DNA from: Aeromicrobium sp. IC_218
GTDB lineage: Bacteria; Actinomycetota; Actinomycetes; Propionibacteriales; Nocardioidaceae
Direction: 5' to 3'
Assembly: GCF_004336805.1 (NCBI RefSeq)
Contig: NZ_SJXM01000010.1
Location: forward strand, 55,316 to 119,315
DNA: 64,000 bases
The translations under genes were made by a program, and so were the position numbers. Below, piece by piece: positions 50,466 through 58,547 of the stretch. Positions within the stretch are counted from its first letter, which is position 1; each line of letters opens with the position of its first letter. The notes under the pieces were generated by a model. The model was not told where the DNA came from, did not search any database, and saw only the letters and a list, made by a program, of their open reading frames with translations.

Positions 50466-51149
50466 ATGAACGAGGAGTACACCCCCACCGAGCGTGCCGT
50501 CACCGTCGCTGCGGGCGGCGCCGGAGCCGTGCTGGCCGGCGTCTTCGGCGCCTGGGCCCGCTTCCGCGGCAAGCCGCTGCACCCCGACGGCGGCGTCCGC
50601 GAGGCCACGCTCGAGCGCGAGGGCAGCCTCGTCCGCACCGGCGTCCCGTGGATCGACGAGCCCGGCACCGACGACTGCCTCGTCCGCCTGTCACGGGCCA
50701 CCGGGGTGCCCGCTCCCCTGCCGGACGTCCACGGCCTCGCGCTGCGGGTGCCGCGGGCCGACGGCGGTCACGGCGACGTGCTGGTCTCGACCACCGGCAC
50801 CGGACGCCTGACCCGCTTCCTGCTCGTCGCGACCCGCGAGACCACGGGCGCCGCGCACACGACCCTCGTCCCCTACCGGACGCCGACCGGCCCGCTGCTG
50901 CTCGCGTTCTTCCCGCGCGACGAGGAGACGTTCCGGCTCGCCCACGCCCGCCCGCGCGGAGCGTGGACGCCGTTCGCCACGCTGCACGTCAAGGGCGAGG
51001 CCAGCACGACCGGCGACGAGGAGATCGCCTTCGACCCGATGACCAACCGGCTGCCCGAGCTGGAGCAGTACCCGTGGGTAGCGAAGCTTCGCGAGGGCGC
51101 CTATCGGGCGTCCCGACGCGCCCGCCACGACGACCGCACGCACCCGTAG
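50466..51149 (+). CDS. uncharacterised protein, possibly catalase-fold related
   Basis: A 227-residue protein with one hydrophobic segment near residues 12-28. The stretch DCLVRLSRATGVPAPLPDVH followed by GLALRVPRAD resembles the N-terminal beta-barrel of catalase-like proteins, and FDPMTNRLPELEQYPWVAKL resembles a conserved end seen in related actinobacterial proteins; heme residues cannot be confirmed. It lies 28 nt after the last glycosyltransferase. In the same run as a peroxide-using P450, a peroxide-related role is tempting but speculative. Confidence 0.55.
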   Translation: MNEEYTPTERAVTVAAGGAGAVLAGVFGAWARFRGKPLHPDGGVREATLEREGSLVRTGVPWIDEPGTDDCLVRLSRATGVPAPLPDVHGLALRVPRADGGHGDVLVSTTGTGRLTRFLLVATRETTGAAHTTLVPYRTPTGPLLLAFFPRDEETFRLAHARPRGAWTPFATLHVKGEASTTGDEEIAFDPMTNRLPELEQYPWVAKLREGAYRASRRARHDDRTHP

Positions 51150-51161
51150 GTCGACCGCTCC

Positions 51162-51280
51162 GTGAGCTTGTCGAAAGGAGGCGAACGGGGCTTCGACAGG
51201 CTCAGCCAGCGGGCCCGCTCCCTGAGTGGTCTACCCGCTCCCTGAGCGGACTACCCGCTCCCTGAGCCTGTCGAAGGGAG
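51162..51280. repeat. CTTCGACAGGCTCAG-type repeat cluster (second locus)
   Basis: TGAGCTTGTCGAAAG (51163-51177) pairs with CTTCGACAGGCTCA (51191-51204). Two copies of CTACCCGCTCCCTGAG (51231 and 51251) follow, and a CCCTGAGCCTGTCGAAGGGA copy ends near 51279. It lies between convergent genes, as at 39508. Confidence 0.8.
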
Positions 51281-51300
51281 CCCGTCGACGGAACCCGCCC

Positions 51301-51936
51301 TCAGGCCGGGCGGCGGACCTCGAGCAGGCAGCCGCGCTCGCCGTGCTCGCGGACGCCGCCGGGCACGAGCCCGGGCCAGCGTCCCTCGGCCAGCTCCGCG
51401 GCGATCGGGACGTGCTGCTCGGGGCCGAGCTGCAGGATCGCGACGCCACCGGGCAGCAGGTGCCCGCCGATCACGTCCAGGCAGAGCCGGGCCAGGTCGA
51501 GCCCGTCGTCGCCGCCGTCGATGGCCAGCTGCGGGTCGGCCGGGAAGCGGCGCAGGTCCGACGATCGCACCCACGGCGGGTCGGCCACGACGAGCGCGAA
51601 CCGCTCGTCCGCGGCGACGACCTCGCGCATGTCGCCCTCGCGCACCTCGACCCGGTCGGCCAGCCCGTTGCGCTCGGCGTTGGCGGTGGCGTACGCGACG
51701 GCCACCGGGTTCACGTCGACCATGACCAGACGACGGTCGGACGCCGCGACGGCCAGCAGCCCGATGTGCCCGGCGCCGGCGCACAGCTCGAGCACGGGCC
51801 CCTCGGGGACCTCGTCGAGCAGGTCCGCGGCCCACTGCGACTGGGCCTGCGTCCACTCCCGCGGCTCCAGCACCCGGTCGTCGAAGTCGATGTCCAGGGG
51901 GCCGAAGGACGTGGTGCGCGGCTCGGTCGTCTGCAT
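51301..51936 (-). CDS. HemK/PrmC-like class I methyltransferase
   Basis: A 211-residue SAM-dependent methyltransferase. Motif I is VLELCAGAGHIGL; the acceptor motif is VADPPWVRS, a DPPW variant of the NPPY motif of glutamine- or base-modifying enzymes. It lacks the helical N-terminal domain of PrmC, so the substrate is open. TAGCGT ends 6 nt before the ATG, suggesting a leaderless transcript. Confidence 0.85.
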   Translation of the reverse strand: MQTTEPRTTSFGPLDIDFDDRVLEPREWTQAQSQWAADLLDEVPEGPVLELCAGAGHIGLLAVAASDRRLVMVDVNPVAVAYATANAERNGLADRVEVREGDMREVVAADERFALVVADPPWVRSSDLRRFPADPQLAIDGGDDGLDLARLCLDVIGGHLLPGGVAILQLGPEQHVPIAAELAEGRWPGLVPGGVREHGERGCLLEVRRPA

Positions 51937-52002
51937 GCCTGGACGCTAGCGCGACCCGCTCCCCTCGGCCTTCCGAGAACCCCCACCCGAGCCGTCCGTC
52001 CC

Positions 52003-52075
52003 GTTCGCGCTGAGTGTGACGTTCCGGGGCGGAAACGGGAACATCCACCCCCGGAACGTCACACTCAGCGCGAAC
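52003..52075. repeat. 27-bp-arm hairpin, CGCTGAGYGTGACGTT family (copy 2)
   Basis: Perfect arms at 52003-52029 and 52049-52075 enclose 19 nt; the left arm contains CGCGCTGAGTGTGACGTT. It lies 22 nt beyond the end of the mce operon and can act as its terminator. Confidence 0.9.
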
Positions 52076-52097
52076 CGGACCCCACACCCGAGGAGGG

Positions 52098-52595
52098 TCA
52101 GAGGACGCGGAGGGAGGAGACCTTCCAGGTGCCGTCGACCCGGCGGGCGTCGACGACGAGCTGGGCCGCGGCGACGGACGACTCCTGGTCCGTGGCCCGC
52201 CGGCTGGTCTGGTCCAGGAAGACCAGCAGCGTGGCCTCGTCGCCGTGCAGCTGCTGCACGGCGGCGGCCTGCACCTCGACGTCCATGACGAGCTGCTGGT
52301 CCTTCGCCCGCTCCACCAGGGACGCGAACAGGGTCGCGTGCTCCTCGCGCGCCTTGCCGACCAGCAGCTCCTCGGCCGCGGCCTGCGTCTCGTCGGGCGA
52401 GGACGCGTCATAGGCCAGCACCCGCGCGATCGCGGACGAGACCTCGCGCTGCACCGTGCCGCTGTCGGTGACGTCGACGACGGCACCGTTGCGGGCGGCG
52501 TCGGTCGAGCGCTCCTGCCACGCCGCGCCCCAGGCCACGAGCCCGCCGACCAGCGCCACGACGGCGAGCACGACCACGATCGTCCGGCGGGTCAT
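52098..52595 (-). CDS. Mce-associated membrane protein 2
   Basis: A 165-residue protein with a single N-terminal membrane anchor (VVVLAVVALVGGLVAWGAAW) and an extracytoplasmic helix-plus-NTF2-like part ending DARRVDGTWKVSSLRVL. It is the last gene of the mce operon and starts within the stop of its paralogue (ATGA). Mam proteins are thought to stabilise Mce complexes. Confidence 0.82.
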   Translation of the reverse strand: MTRRTIVVVLAVVALVGGLVAWGAAWQERSTDAARNGAVVDVTDSGTVQREVSSAIARVLAYDASSPDETQAAAEELLVGKAREEHATLFASLVERAKDQQLVMDVEVQAAAVQQLHGDEATLLVFLDQTSRRATDQESSVAAAQLVVDARRVDGTWKVSSLRVL

Positions 52596-53092
52596 GCCGC
52601 TCCCACCCCGACCTGGCCGAGGTCCTCGAGCAGCCAGCGGCCGTCCGTGCGGACGAGCTGGGCACTGAACCGATTGCGCTTGAGCTCGGGCTCGGCGTCG
52701 GGCGAGGCGCCGTCGGCGATCGAGACCTCCACCGCGGCGATGACCGTGGCGCTGTCGTCGTCGAGCTCCAGCACGGCCGCCTCCAGCACCTTCGCGGTGC
52801 TGATCTTCTGCTGGTCGACCAGCAGCTGGCGGTCCTGCTCCCCGGCCTGCACGAGCTGGTCGTGCAGCGTGCCGGTGCTGGCGTCGGCCCAGGCCTTCAG
52901 GCCGGCGTCGACGTCGCGGTAGTCGAGCGAGTTCAGCGTGGCGACGTGCTTCGTCGCGGCCGCCACCACCTCGTCGCGTGCGTCGGCGCGGTCGAGCCGC
53001 TCGTCGCCGGCCGTCGCGCGCCAGGCCACCAGCCCGGTGACGAGCACCAGGACGCCGAGGACGAGCAGCAGCACGGGCCAGCGGCGCGTCAC
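52592..53092 (-). CDS. Mce-associated membrane protein 1
   Basis: A 166-residue paralogue of the following protein: an N-terminal anchor (VLLLVLGVLVLVTGLVAW), a helical segment and a C-terminal strand region with RTDGRWLLEDLGQV. The GTG start overlaps the mceF stop as GTGA. Confidence 0.82.
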   Translation of the reverse strand: MTRRWPVLLLVLGVLVLVTGLVAWRATAGDERLDRADARDEVVAAATKHVATLNSLDYRDVDAGLKAWADASTGTLHDQLVQAGEQDRQLLVDQQKISTAKVLEAAVLELDDDSATVIAAVEVSIADGASPDAEPELKRNRFSAQLVRTDGRWLLEDLGQVGVGAA

Positions 53093-54213
53093 CGGCGGCC
53101 CTCGCGCACGCGGCCCCAGCTGTCCGGGATGGCCTGCGGGCCGCGGACGCCGGTGCCGGTGCTCGGCGACGCGGTGCAGCCGGCCTGGGTGTTGAACGGC
53201 TTGCCGGTCGTGGTGTCGAGACCGCCGCGCACCGGCGTGCCGTCGTAGCCGCTCGTGCACGGCACCGGGTTCGTGTACGTCTGCGCCAGGCCGAGGTCGA
53301 GCCCCTGGGACCCGGTGACCGCCCACGTGACGCTGACCGCCTCGGGCAGCCGGATCAGCGCGTCGCGCATGCCGGCGCCGTTCTCGCCGAACGCCTTCAC
53401 CGGCGCGACGAGCCGGTCGAACAGCGTGCCGAGCGGCCCGCCGACCTGGCGGACGAGCTGGTCGGTCTGCTCGGCCGCACCGGGCGCCGCCGCGATGAGC
53501 GAGCGCAGGTCCCGGTCGCTGTCGGCCAGCGTCGCGGAGAAGTCGCGCAGGTCGGTGCTGAAGCTGGTGATGCTGGTGGCCGACTCCTGCTGCGTGGTGA
53601 GCACGCGGTCGGCGGTCTCGACGAGCCGCTGGGTGTTGAGGAACCCCCGGTCGGCGGTCTTCACCAGGTCGCGGGAGGTGTCGAGCAGCCGGCCGAGGTC
53701 CTGGCCCGCCCCGCGCGAGGCCTCGTAGCCCTCGTCGATGACGGTCGTGAGTGCGTCCTGCGGCACGGACGCGCTGAAGTCGCGCCCGCTGCGCAGCACC
53801 TGCTCGATCGGCTGCGGCATCTGCGCCTGCATGCCGTCGAGCTCGACGCCGTCGGCCAGCGGCTCGCCGGTGCCGCCGCCGCGCAGGTCGAGGTACTGCT
53901 CGCCGATCGCCGACCGGTTGGCCACGGCGGGCTCGACGTCGGACGGGATGACCGGGGCGTCGGCGTCGATGCGCAGCACCGCGGTCGTGCCCTCGTCGGT
54001 GGCCTCCAGCGAGTCGATGCGGCCCACCGGCACGCCGCGGAACGTCACCTCGCCGTTGTCGAACAGGCCGCCGGCCTCAGGCAGCGTCACCGCGACCTCG
54101 TAGCCGCGGTTGAACGGGTCGATGCCGACGTACCGCGCCCCGAGGTAGGACGTGGCCACCAGCCCGAGCACGACGAACGCGACGAGCTGCAGCTTCATGC
54201 GCCGGGTGAGCAT
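53089..54213 (-). CDS. mceF: MCE-family protein, MceF position
   Basis: A 374-residue substrate-binding subunit of the lipid importer. An N-terminal membrane helix (LVAFVVLGLVATSYLG) is followed by the MCE domain (about 38-115; VTFRGVPVGRIDSL, AIGEQYLDLRG) and a long alpha-helical needle region. The C-terminus is Pro/Thr/Gly-rich. The start overlaps the mceE stop (TGATG). Confidence 0.88.
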   Translation of the reverse strand: MLTRRMKLQLVAFVVLGLVATSYLGARYVGIDPFNRGYEVAVTLPEAGGLFDNGEVTFRGVPVGRIDSLEATDEGTTAVLRIDADAPVIPSDVEPAVANRSAIGEQYLDLRGGGTGEPLADGVELDGMQAQMPQPIEQVLRSGRDFSASVPQDALTTVIDEGYEASRGAGQDLGRLLDTSRDLVKTADRGFLNTQRLVETADRVLTTQQESATSITSFSTDLRDFSATLADSDRDLRSLIAAAPGAAEQTDQLVRQVGGPLGTLFDRLVAPVKAFGENGAGMRDALIRLPEAVSVTWAVTGSQGLDLGLAQTYTNPVPCTSGYDGTPVRGGLDTTTGKPFNTQAGCTASPSTGTGVRGPQAIPDSWGRVREGRR

Positions 54214-55487
54214 CAGTCCTGCTCCTTCGGGTCGTCGGTCGCGGGCGGCGTCGTCGGCGCGGCCGGGCTGCTCGGCGACGGCGTGCTCGGCGTGGCGCTG
54301 GGCCGCGCGCTCGGCGTCGGGGTGGCCCGGGGCGTGGCGCTCGGCGAGGGCGTCACCGACGGGGACGCGCTGGGCGTCGGGCGCACCGGCGACGGGACGG
54401 CCTTCGCCGCGTCCTGCTCGTCGTCCTTCGCCTTCGGCACGTAGCGCGACTGCGTGCGTCCGGTGCTCGCGGCCACCTGCGGCCAGTCGCACGACGTGTC
54501 GGTGCAGCCGGCCGGCTGGGTCCGGAACTTCGTGGTGAGGAAGACGTTGAGGTAGTCGCCCTTGACCGCGCCGAGCACCGAGTCCGGGAACGGGTAGGTC
54601 AGCAGGATCTCCAGCGACCGGGGCAGGTCGCTGCCGGCCGCGCCGAGCTGCTGCAGCACCGGCGCCAGCAGCTCGAGGTCGGCGACGATGTCGGCCTGCG
54701 CCTTGTCGAGCGTGTCGACGGTGACCTCGGAGAGGTCGTCGAGCGCGGCCAGCATCTTCACCAGGTCCTGGCGCTGGTCGGCGAGCGCGGCGAGCCCGGG
54801 CTCGAGGTCCTCCAGCGCGGTGGCGATCTTGTCCTGGTCGGCCTCGAGGGTCTTGGACAGCGCGGCGAGCGAGTCGATCGCCGCCGTCACCGACTCCTTG
54901 CGGTCGTCCAGGCCGGACGTGAAGGTGGCCATCTCGTCCAGGAACGCCTTGATCTGCTGCGGGTCGTCGCCGGCCTGCTGCAGCTCGCGCGAGATCTCCT
55001 GGAACTGGCCGACCCCGCCACCGTTGAGGACGAGCGACAGCGCGCCGAGCACCTGCTCGACCTGGGCGCTCTGCGACGTGGCCTCGTCACCGAGGTGGTC
55101 GCCGTCCTCCAGCTCGCCCGCACCGGCCTGGGCCGGACGCACGAGGGCGACGTACTTCTCGCCGAGCAGGGACGTCTGCTGCAGCCGCGCGGTGGTGCCG
55201 GCCGGCAGGTCGACGTCGCCGTCCACGACGAGCTCGACCCGGGCGCTGCGACCGCCGGGAGCCAGCTCGATGCCGCTCACCCGGCCGACGGCGACGTCGT
55301 CGACCCGGACGCCGGACTGCGGCACCAGGTCGAGGGCGTCCTCGAAGTCGGCGGTCAGGGTGATCGGGTGGTCGCCGACGTCGGCGCCGCCGGGCAGCGG
55401 CGTGTCGTAGACGCCGCCGCCGAGCGCGCTGCACCCGCCCAGCGCGAGCGCGGCCACGACGACCCCAGCCCTCGTCCAGCGGTTCAT
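54213..55487 (-). CDS. mceE: MCE-family lipoprotein, MceE position
   Basis: A 424-residue subunit with a lipobox (LALGGC, cysteine about 19), the usual trait of MceE/LprK. The MCE domain (about 40-120) has VDDVAVGRVSGIEL and LLGEKYVALV. After a coiled region comes a Pro/Ser/Thr/Ala-rich tail of about 60 residues, probably a flexible wall-spanning segment or a glycosylation target. It is coupled to both neighbours by overlapping stop and start codons. Confidence 0.9.
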   Translation of the reverse strand: MNRWTRAGVVVAALALGGCSALGGGVYDTPLPGGADVGDHPITLTADFEDALDLVPQSGVRVDDVAVGRVSGIELAPGGRSARVELVVDGDVDLPAGTTARLQQTSLLGEKYVALVRPAQAGAGELEDGDHLGDEATSQSAQVEQVLGALSLVLNGGGVGQFQEISRELQQAGDDPQQIKAFLDEMATFTSGLDDRKESVTAAIDSLAALSKTLEADQDKIATALEDLEPGLAALADQRQDLVKMLAALDDLSEVTVDTLDKAQADIVADLELLAPVLQQLGAAGSDLPRSLEILLTYPFPDSVLGAVKGDYLNVFLTTKFRTQPAGCTDTSCDWPQVAASTGRTQSRYVPKAKDDEQDAAKAVPSPVRPTPSASPSVTPSPSATPRATPTPSARPSATPSTPSPSSPAAPTTPPATDDPKEQD

Positions 55488-56518
55488 CGCTCCCCCTCGA
55501 TCAGCACCGGCGGGGCGTCGGCGGACGACTTGCCCACCTGCCCGCCCTTCGACCAGATGGTCAGCTCGTTGAGGTTCGCGCGGCCGTCCATGGTGCCGGT
55601 GGCCGGGTCGTAGCTGCGCAGGAAGTTCTGCACGACGACCGGCGCGGTGCGGATGGCCTCGGCCAGCGAGCGCGACTGACGAGCCAGCGCGGCGACGGGG
55701 CCGGTGAGCCCGTCGACGCTGGTGCGCAGCGCCTCGCGGTTGTCGCCGATGAAGCCCTCGACGTCGCCGAGCGCGACCCCGAGCGTCTTGACCGCCTCGG
55801 CCAGCTCGTCGCGGTCGTCGGCCAGGTAGTCGGCGACCGACGCGAGCGAGCGGTTGACGCTCGCGATCTCGCGGTCGTTGTCGACGAGCATGTCGTTGAG
55901 CGAGGCCAGGTTCGCGACGGTGGCGAAGAAGTCCTCGTCGGACTCGCTGAGCGTCTGGGTGGCCTTGCCCAGCTCGGTGACGAGGGTGTTGATCTCCTCG
56001 CCGTTGCCGTCCAGGTTCTTGGCCGCCACCTCGAGCAGGCGCGACAGCGAGCCGTCCTTGTTGGCGCCCTTCGGGCCCAGGCGCGTGGCGATGTCGTCGA
56101 GGCTGGCGTAGAGCTCGTCGATCTCGACCGGGACGCCCGTGTTCTCGCGGTCGATGACCGCGCCGTCGGCGAGCGCCTCGCCGCCGCGGTAGGGCTCGGT
56201 CAGCTGGACGTACCGGTCGCTGACCAGCGTCGGCGACACGATGACCGCCTTGGTGTCGGCGGCGACCTTCTGGTCCGCGTCCAGCTCCATCGAGACGCGC
56301 ACCGAGTCGCCCTCGGGCTCGACCGCGGTGACGGTGCCGACCGGGACGCCCAGCACCGCGACGTCCGAGCCCGGGTACAGGCCGACGGTCGAGACGAACA
56401 GCGCGTCGACCGTCGTCCGCTCGCCGCTCGCGGCGGCCCGCCAGGTGAGGCCGCCGGCGACCAGCACGGCCGCGGCGGCGATCGTGGCGCCGAGGCGGCG
56501 CAGCGTCGTGCGGCTCAC
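55484..56518 (-). CDS. mceD: MCE-family protein, MceD position
   Basis: A 344-residue subunit: N-terminal helix (TIAAAAVLVAGGLTW), MCE domain (SDVAVLGVPVGTVTAV, VSDRYVQL) and a long helical part rich in heptads. GTG start overlaps the mceC stop as GTGA. Confidence 0.88.
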   Translation of the reverse strand: MSRTTLRRLGATIAAAAVLVAGGLTWRAAASGERTTVDALFVSTVGLYPGSDVAVLGVPVGTVTAVEPEGDSVRVSMELDADQKVAADTKAVIVSPTLVSDRYVQLTEPYRGGEALADGAVIDRENTGVPVEIDELYASLDDIATRLGPKGANKDGSLSRLLEVAAKNLDGNGEEINTLVTELGKATQTLSESDEDFFATVANLASLNDMLVDNDREIASVNRSLASVADYLADDRDELAEAVKTLGVALGDVEGFIGDNREALRTSVDGLTGPVAALARQSRSLAEAIRTAPVVVQNFLRSYDPATGTMDGRANLNELTIWSKGGQVGKSSADAPPVLIEGER

Positions 56519-57534
56519 TGGCCGCCTCCCTTCGCCGGCGCACACGTGCGCTGGACGTCGTTCTGCAGCACGGGGGCGCCGGTGGCGTCGAACAGTCCGC
56601 AGACGTACGAGTCGACCCAGTGGCCGTTGCCGGTGGCCGAGGCCAGCACCCGGTAGTACGGGCCGAGCTGCGAGACGGCCTTCTCCAGCTGCTTCTCGTT
56701 GCGGTCGAGGATGCCGGCGACCGTGTCGAGCTGCTTCAGCGCCGGACGCAGCTGCTCGCTGTTGTCGGCGACGAGGCCGCGCAGCTGCACGGCCAGGCGG
56801 CGGGTGCCGGTGAGCATGTCGTGGATCGCCCGGCGCCGGGTCTTGAGCTCGGCGAGCAGCGCGTCGCCGCCCTGCACGATGCCGGCCAGCTCGGCGTTGC
56901 GGTCGGCGAACGTCTCGGTCACGTCGCTGCTGGACGCCAGCAGGTCGGCGAGCTGCTCGTCGCGGCTGGAGACGGTGCGCGACAGGTCGGCCAGGCCGTC
57001 GACCATGGTGCGGACGCTCTCGGGCGTGTCGCGGAAGGCCCGGCTCAGCACGTCGAAGCTCTTGGCCATCTGGTCGGTGTCGATGTCGCCGACGGTGGTC
57101 GACAGGTCCGACAGGGCGGCCGAGACGTCGTACGGCGTCGTGGTGCGCTCGACCGGGATGGGCCCGTCGAGCTCGCCGCGTCCGCCCGGCTCGAGGCTGA
57201 GGAACTTCTGCCCGAGCAGCGTCTTCACCTTCACGGCGGCACTCGTCTGGTCGCCGAGGCGGACGTCCTTGACCCGGAACGTCACCTCGACGACGTCCTC
57301 GTCGAGCCCGATCTTCGTGACCTCGCCGACCTTGACGCCGGCCACGCGCACCTCGTTGCCCTCGCGCAGGCCGCCGGCCTCGGCGAACCGGGCGGCGTGC
57401 ACCTTGCCGCCGCCGATGACCGGCAGCGCCTCGGCGTAGTAGGTCACGGCGAACACGAGCGTCATGGCGAGCAGTCCGGCGATCGCGACGACGATGCGGT
57501 TCCGCTCGGCGAACGCGGTGGGGAATCGCTTCAT
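56515..57534 (-). CDS. mceC: MCE-family protein, MceC position
   Basis: A 339-residue subunit with a membrane helix (VVAIAGLLAMTLVFAVTYY), the MCE domain (VRVAGVKVGEVTKI, LLGQKFLSLE) and a helical needle region. It ends in a short cysteine-containing tail (SYVCGLF, RTCAPAKGGG), as in mceB. Start ATG overlaps the mceB stop. Confidence 0.88.
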   Translation of the reverse strand: MKRFPTAFAERNRIVVAIAGLLAMTLVFAVTYYAEALPVIGGGKVHAARFAEAGGLREGNEVRVAGVKVGEVTKIGLDEDVVEVTFRVKDVRLGDQTSAAVKVKTLLGQKFLSLEPGGRGELDGPIPVERTTTPYDVSAALSDLSTTVGDIDTDQMAKSFDVLSRAFRDTPESVRTMVDGLADLSRTVSSRDEQLADLLASSSDVTETFADRNAELAGIVQGGDALLAELKTRRRAIHDMLTGTRRLAVQLRGLVADNSEQLRPALKQLDTVAGILDRNEKQLEKAVSQLGPYYRVLASATGNGHWVDSYVCGLFDATGAPVLQNDVQRTCAPAKGGGQ

Positions 57535-58547
57535 TCCTGGCACCTCCCGGCGACCGGCTGGGCCCCCACGTCGCCGACGTAGCCCTCGGGGACGGGGATG
57601 CGGCCCTCGATCGAGCACACGTAGAAGTTGAGCCACGAGCCGTAGCTGCCGATGCGGCCGATCCGGTCGAGCTTGGTCGGCAGGGTCTGCAGGAACCGCT
57701 CGAGCGTGGCCGAGTCGGCGGCCAGGTTGCCCGAGAGGTCGCCGAGCCCGGCGATCGAGTCCTTGAGCGGCGCGCGGCCGTCCTCGAGCAGGTCCGCCAC
57801 GCTGACGCTCAGGTCGCCGAGCCCGTCGGCGGCGTCGCCGATCGTCTTGCGGTCCTGGGCAAGGCCGGTGACCAGCCGGTCCAGGGTGACGACCGTCTGG
57901 TCGAGCTGGCTGGAGCGCTGCTGCACGGTGCCGAGCACGGACGACAGGCTGTCGACGAGCTCGCCGATCACCTCGTCCTTCTCGGCCAGCGTGGACGTGA
58001 GGCTCGCGGTGCTCGACAGCAGCGTCTCGACCGTCGCGCCCTCGCCCTGGAACACCGAGATCACCTGGGCGCTGAGCGTGTTGACGTCCTCGGGGTCGAG
58101 CAGCCGGAACAGCGGCTGGAACCCGTTGAACAGCACGGTGAGGTCGAGCGCCGGCTTGGTCTCGTCCAGCCCGAACGTGTGCCCGGCCTCCAGCGCCTTG
58201 CCGGCCTCGGACGACGGCGGCTGCTCCAGCGCGACGTACCGCTGCCCGACGACGTTGCGGAAGCGCAGCTGCGCGGTGGTGCCGGCGGCCAGCTCGACGT
58301 CGTCGCGCACGGTGAACGACACCTTCGCGACGCTGTCGTCGGCGACCGCGATGTCCTCGACCGTGCCGACCTTCACGCCGGCCACGCGCACGTCGTCGCC
58401 CTTGTTCAGGCTCGTGGCGTCGCTGAACAGCGCGGTGTAGTCCTCCCCCGAGCCGCCCGCGGAGTTGCGGATGGTCGCGGCGAGCGCCGCGGTGGCGGCG
58501 ACCGTGACGAGCGTGAACACCAGGCTTTTGATGACGACGGCCCTCAT
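57531..58547 (-). CDS. mceB: MCE-family protein, MceB position
   Basis: A 338-residue subunit: N-terminal helix (VFTLVTVAATAALAAT), MCE domain (VRVAGVKVGTVEDI, VVGQRYVAL), then a long coiled region, and the end FYVCSIEGRIPVPEGY. The paired cysteines near the ends of MceB and MceC could form disulfides outside the membrane. Start ATG overlaps the mceA stop. Confidence 0.88.
   Translation of the reverse strand: MRAVVIKSLVFTLVTVAATAALAATIRNSAGGSGEDYTALFSDATSLNKGDDVRVAGVKVGTVEDIAVADDSVAKVSFTVRDDVELAAGTTAQLRFRNVVGQRYVALEQPPSSEAGKALEAGHTFGLDETKPALDLTVLFNGFQPLFRLLDPEDVNTLSAQVISVFQGEGATVETLLSSTASLTSTLAEKDEVIGELVDSLSSVLGTVQQRSSQLDQTVVTLDRLVTGLAQDRKTIGDAADGLGDLSVSVADLLEDGRAPLKDSIAGLGDLSGNLAADSATLERFLQTLPTKLDRIGRIGSYGSWLNFYVCSIEGRIPVPEGYVGDVGAQPVAGRCQE

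Noticed and set aside
51162..51280. Remnant of an insertion sequence
   Set aside because: No transposase fragment or target-site duplication is seen; the short GAGCCTGTCGAAGG units are better described as a dispersed palindromic repeat.
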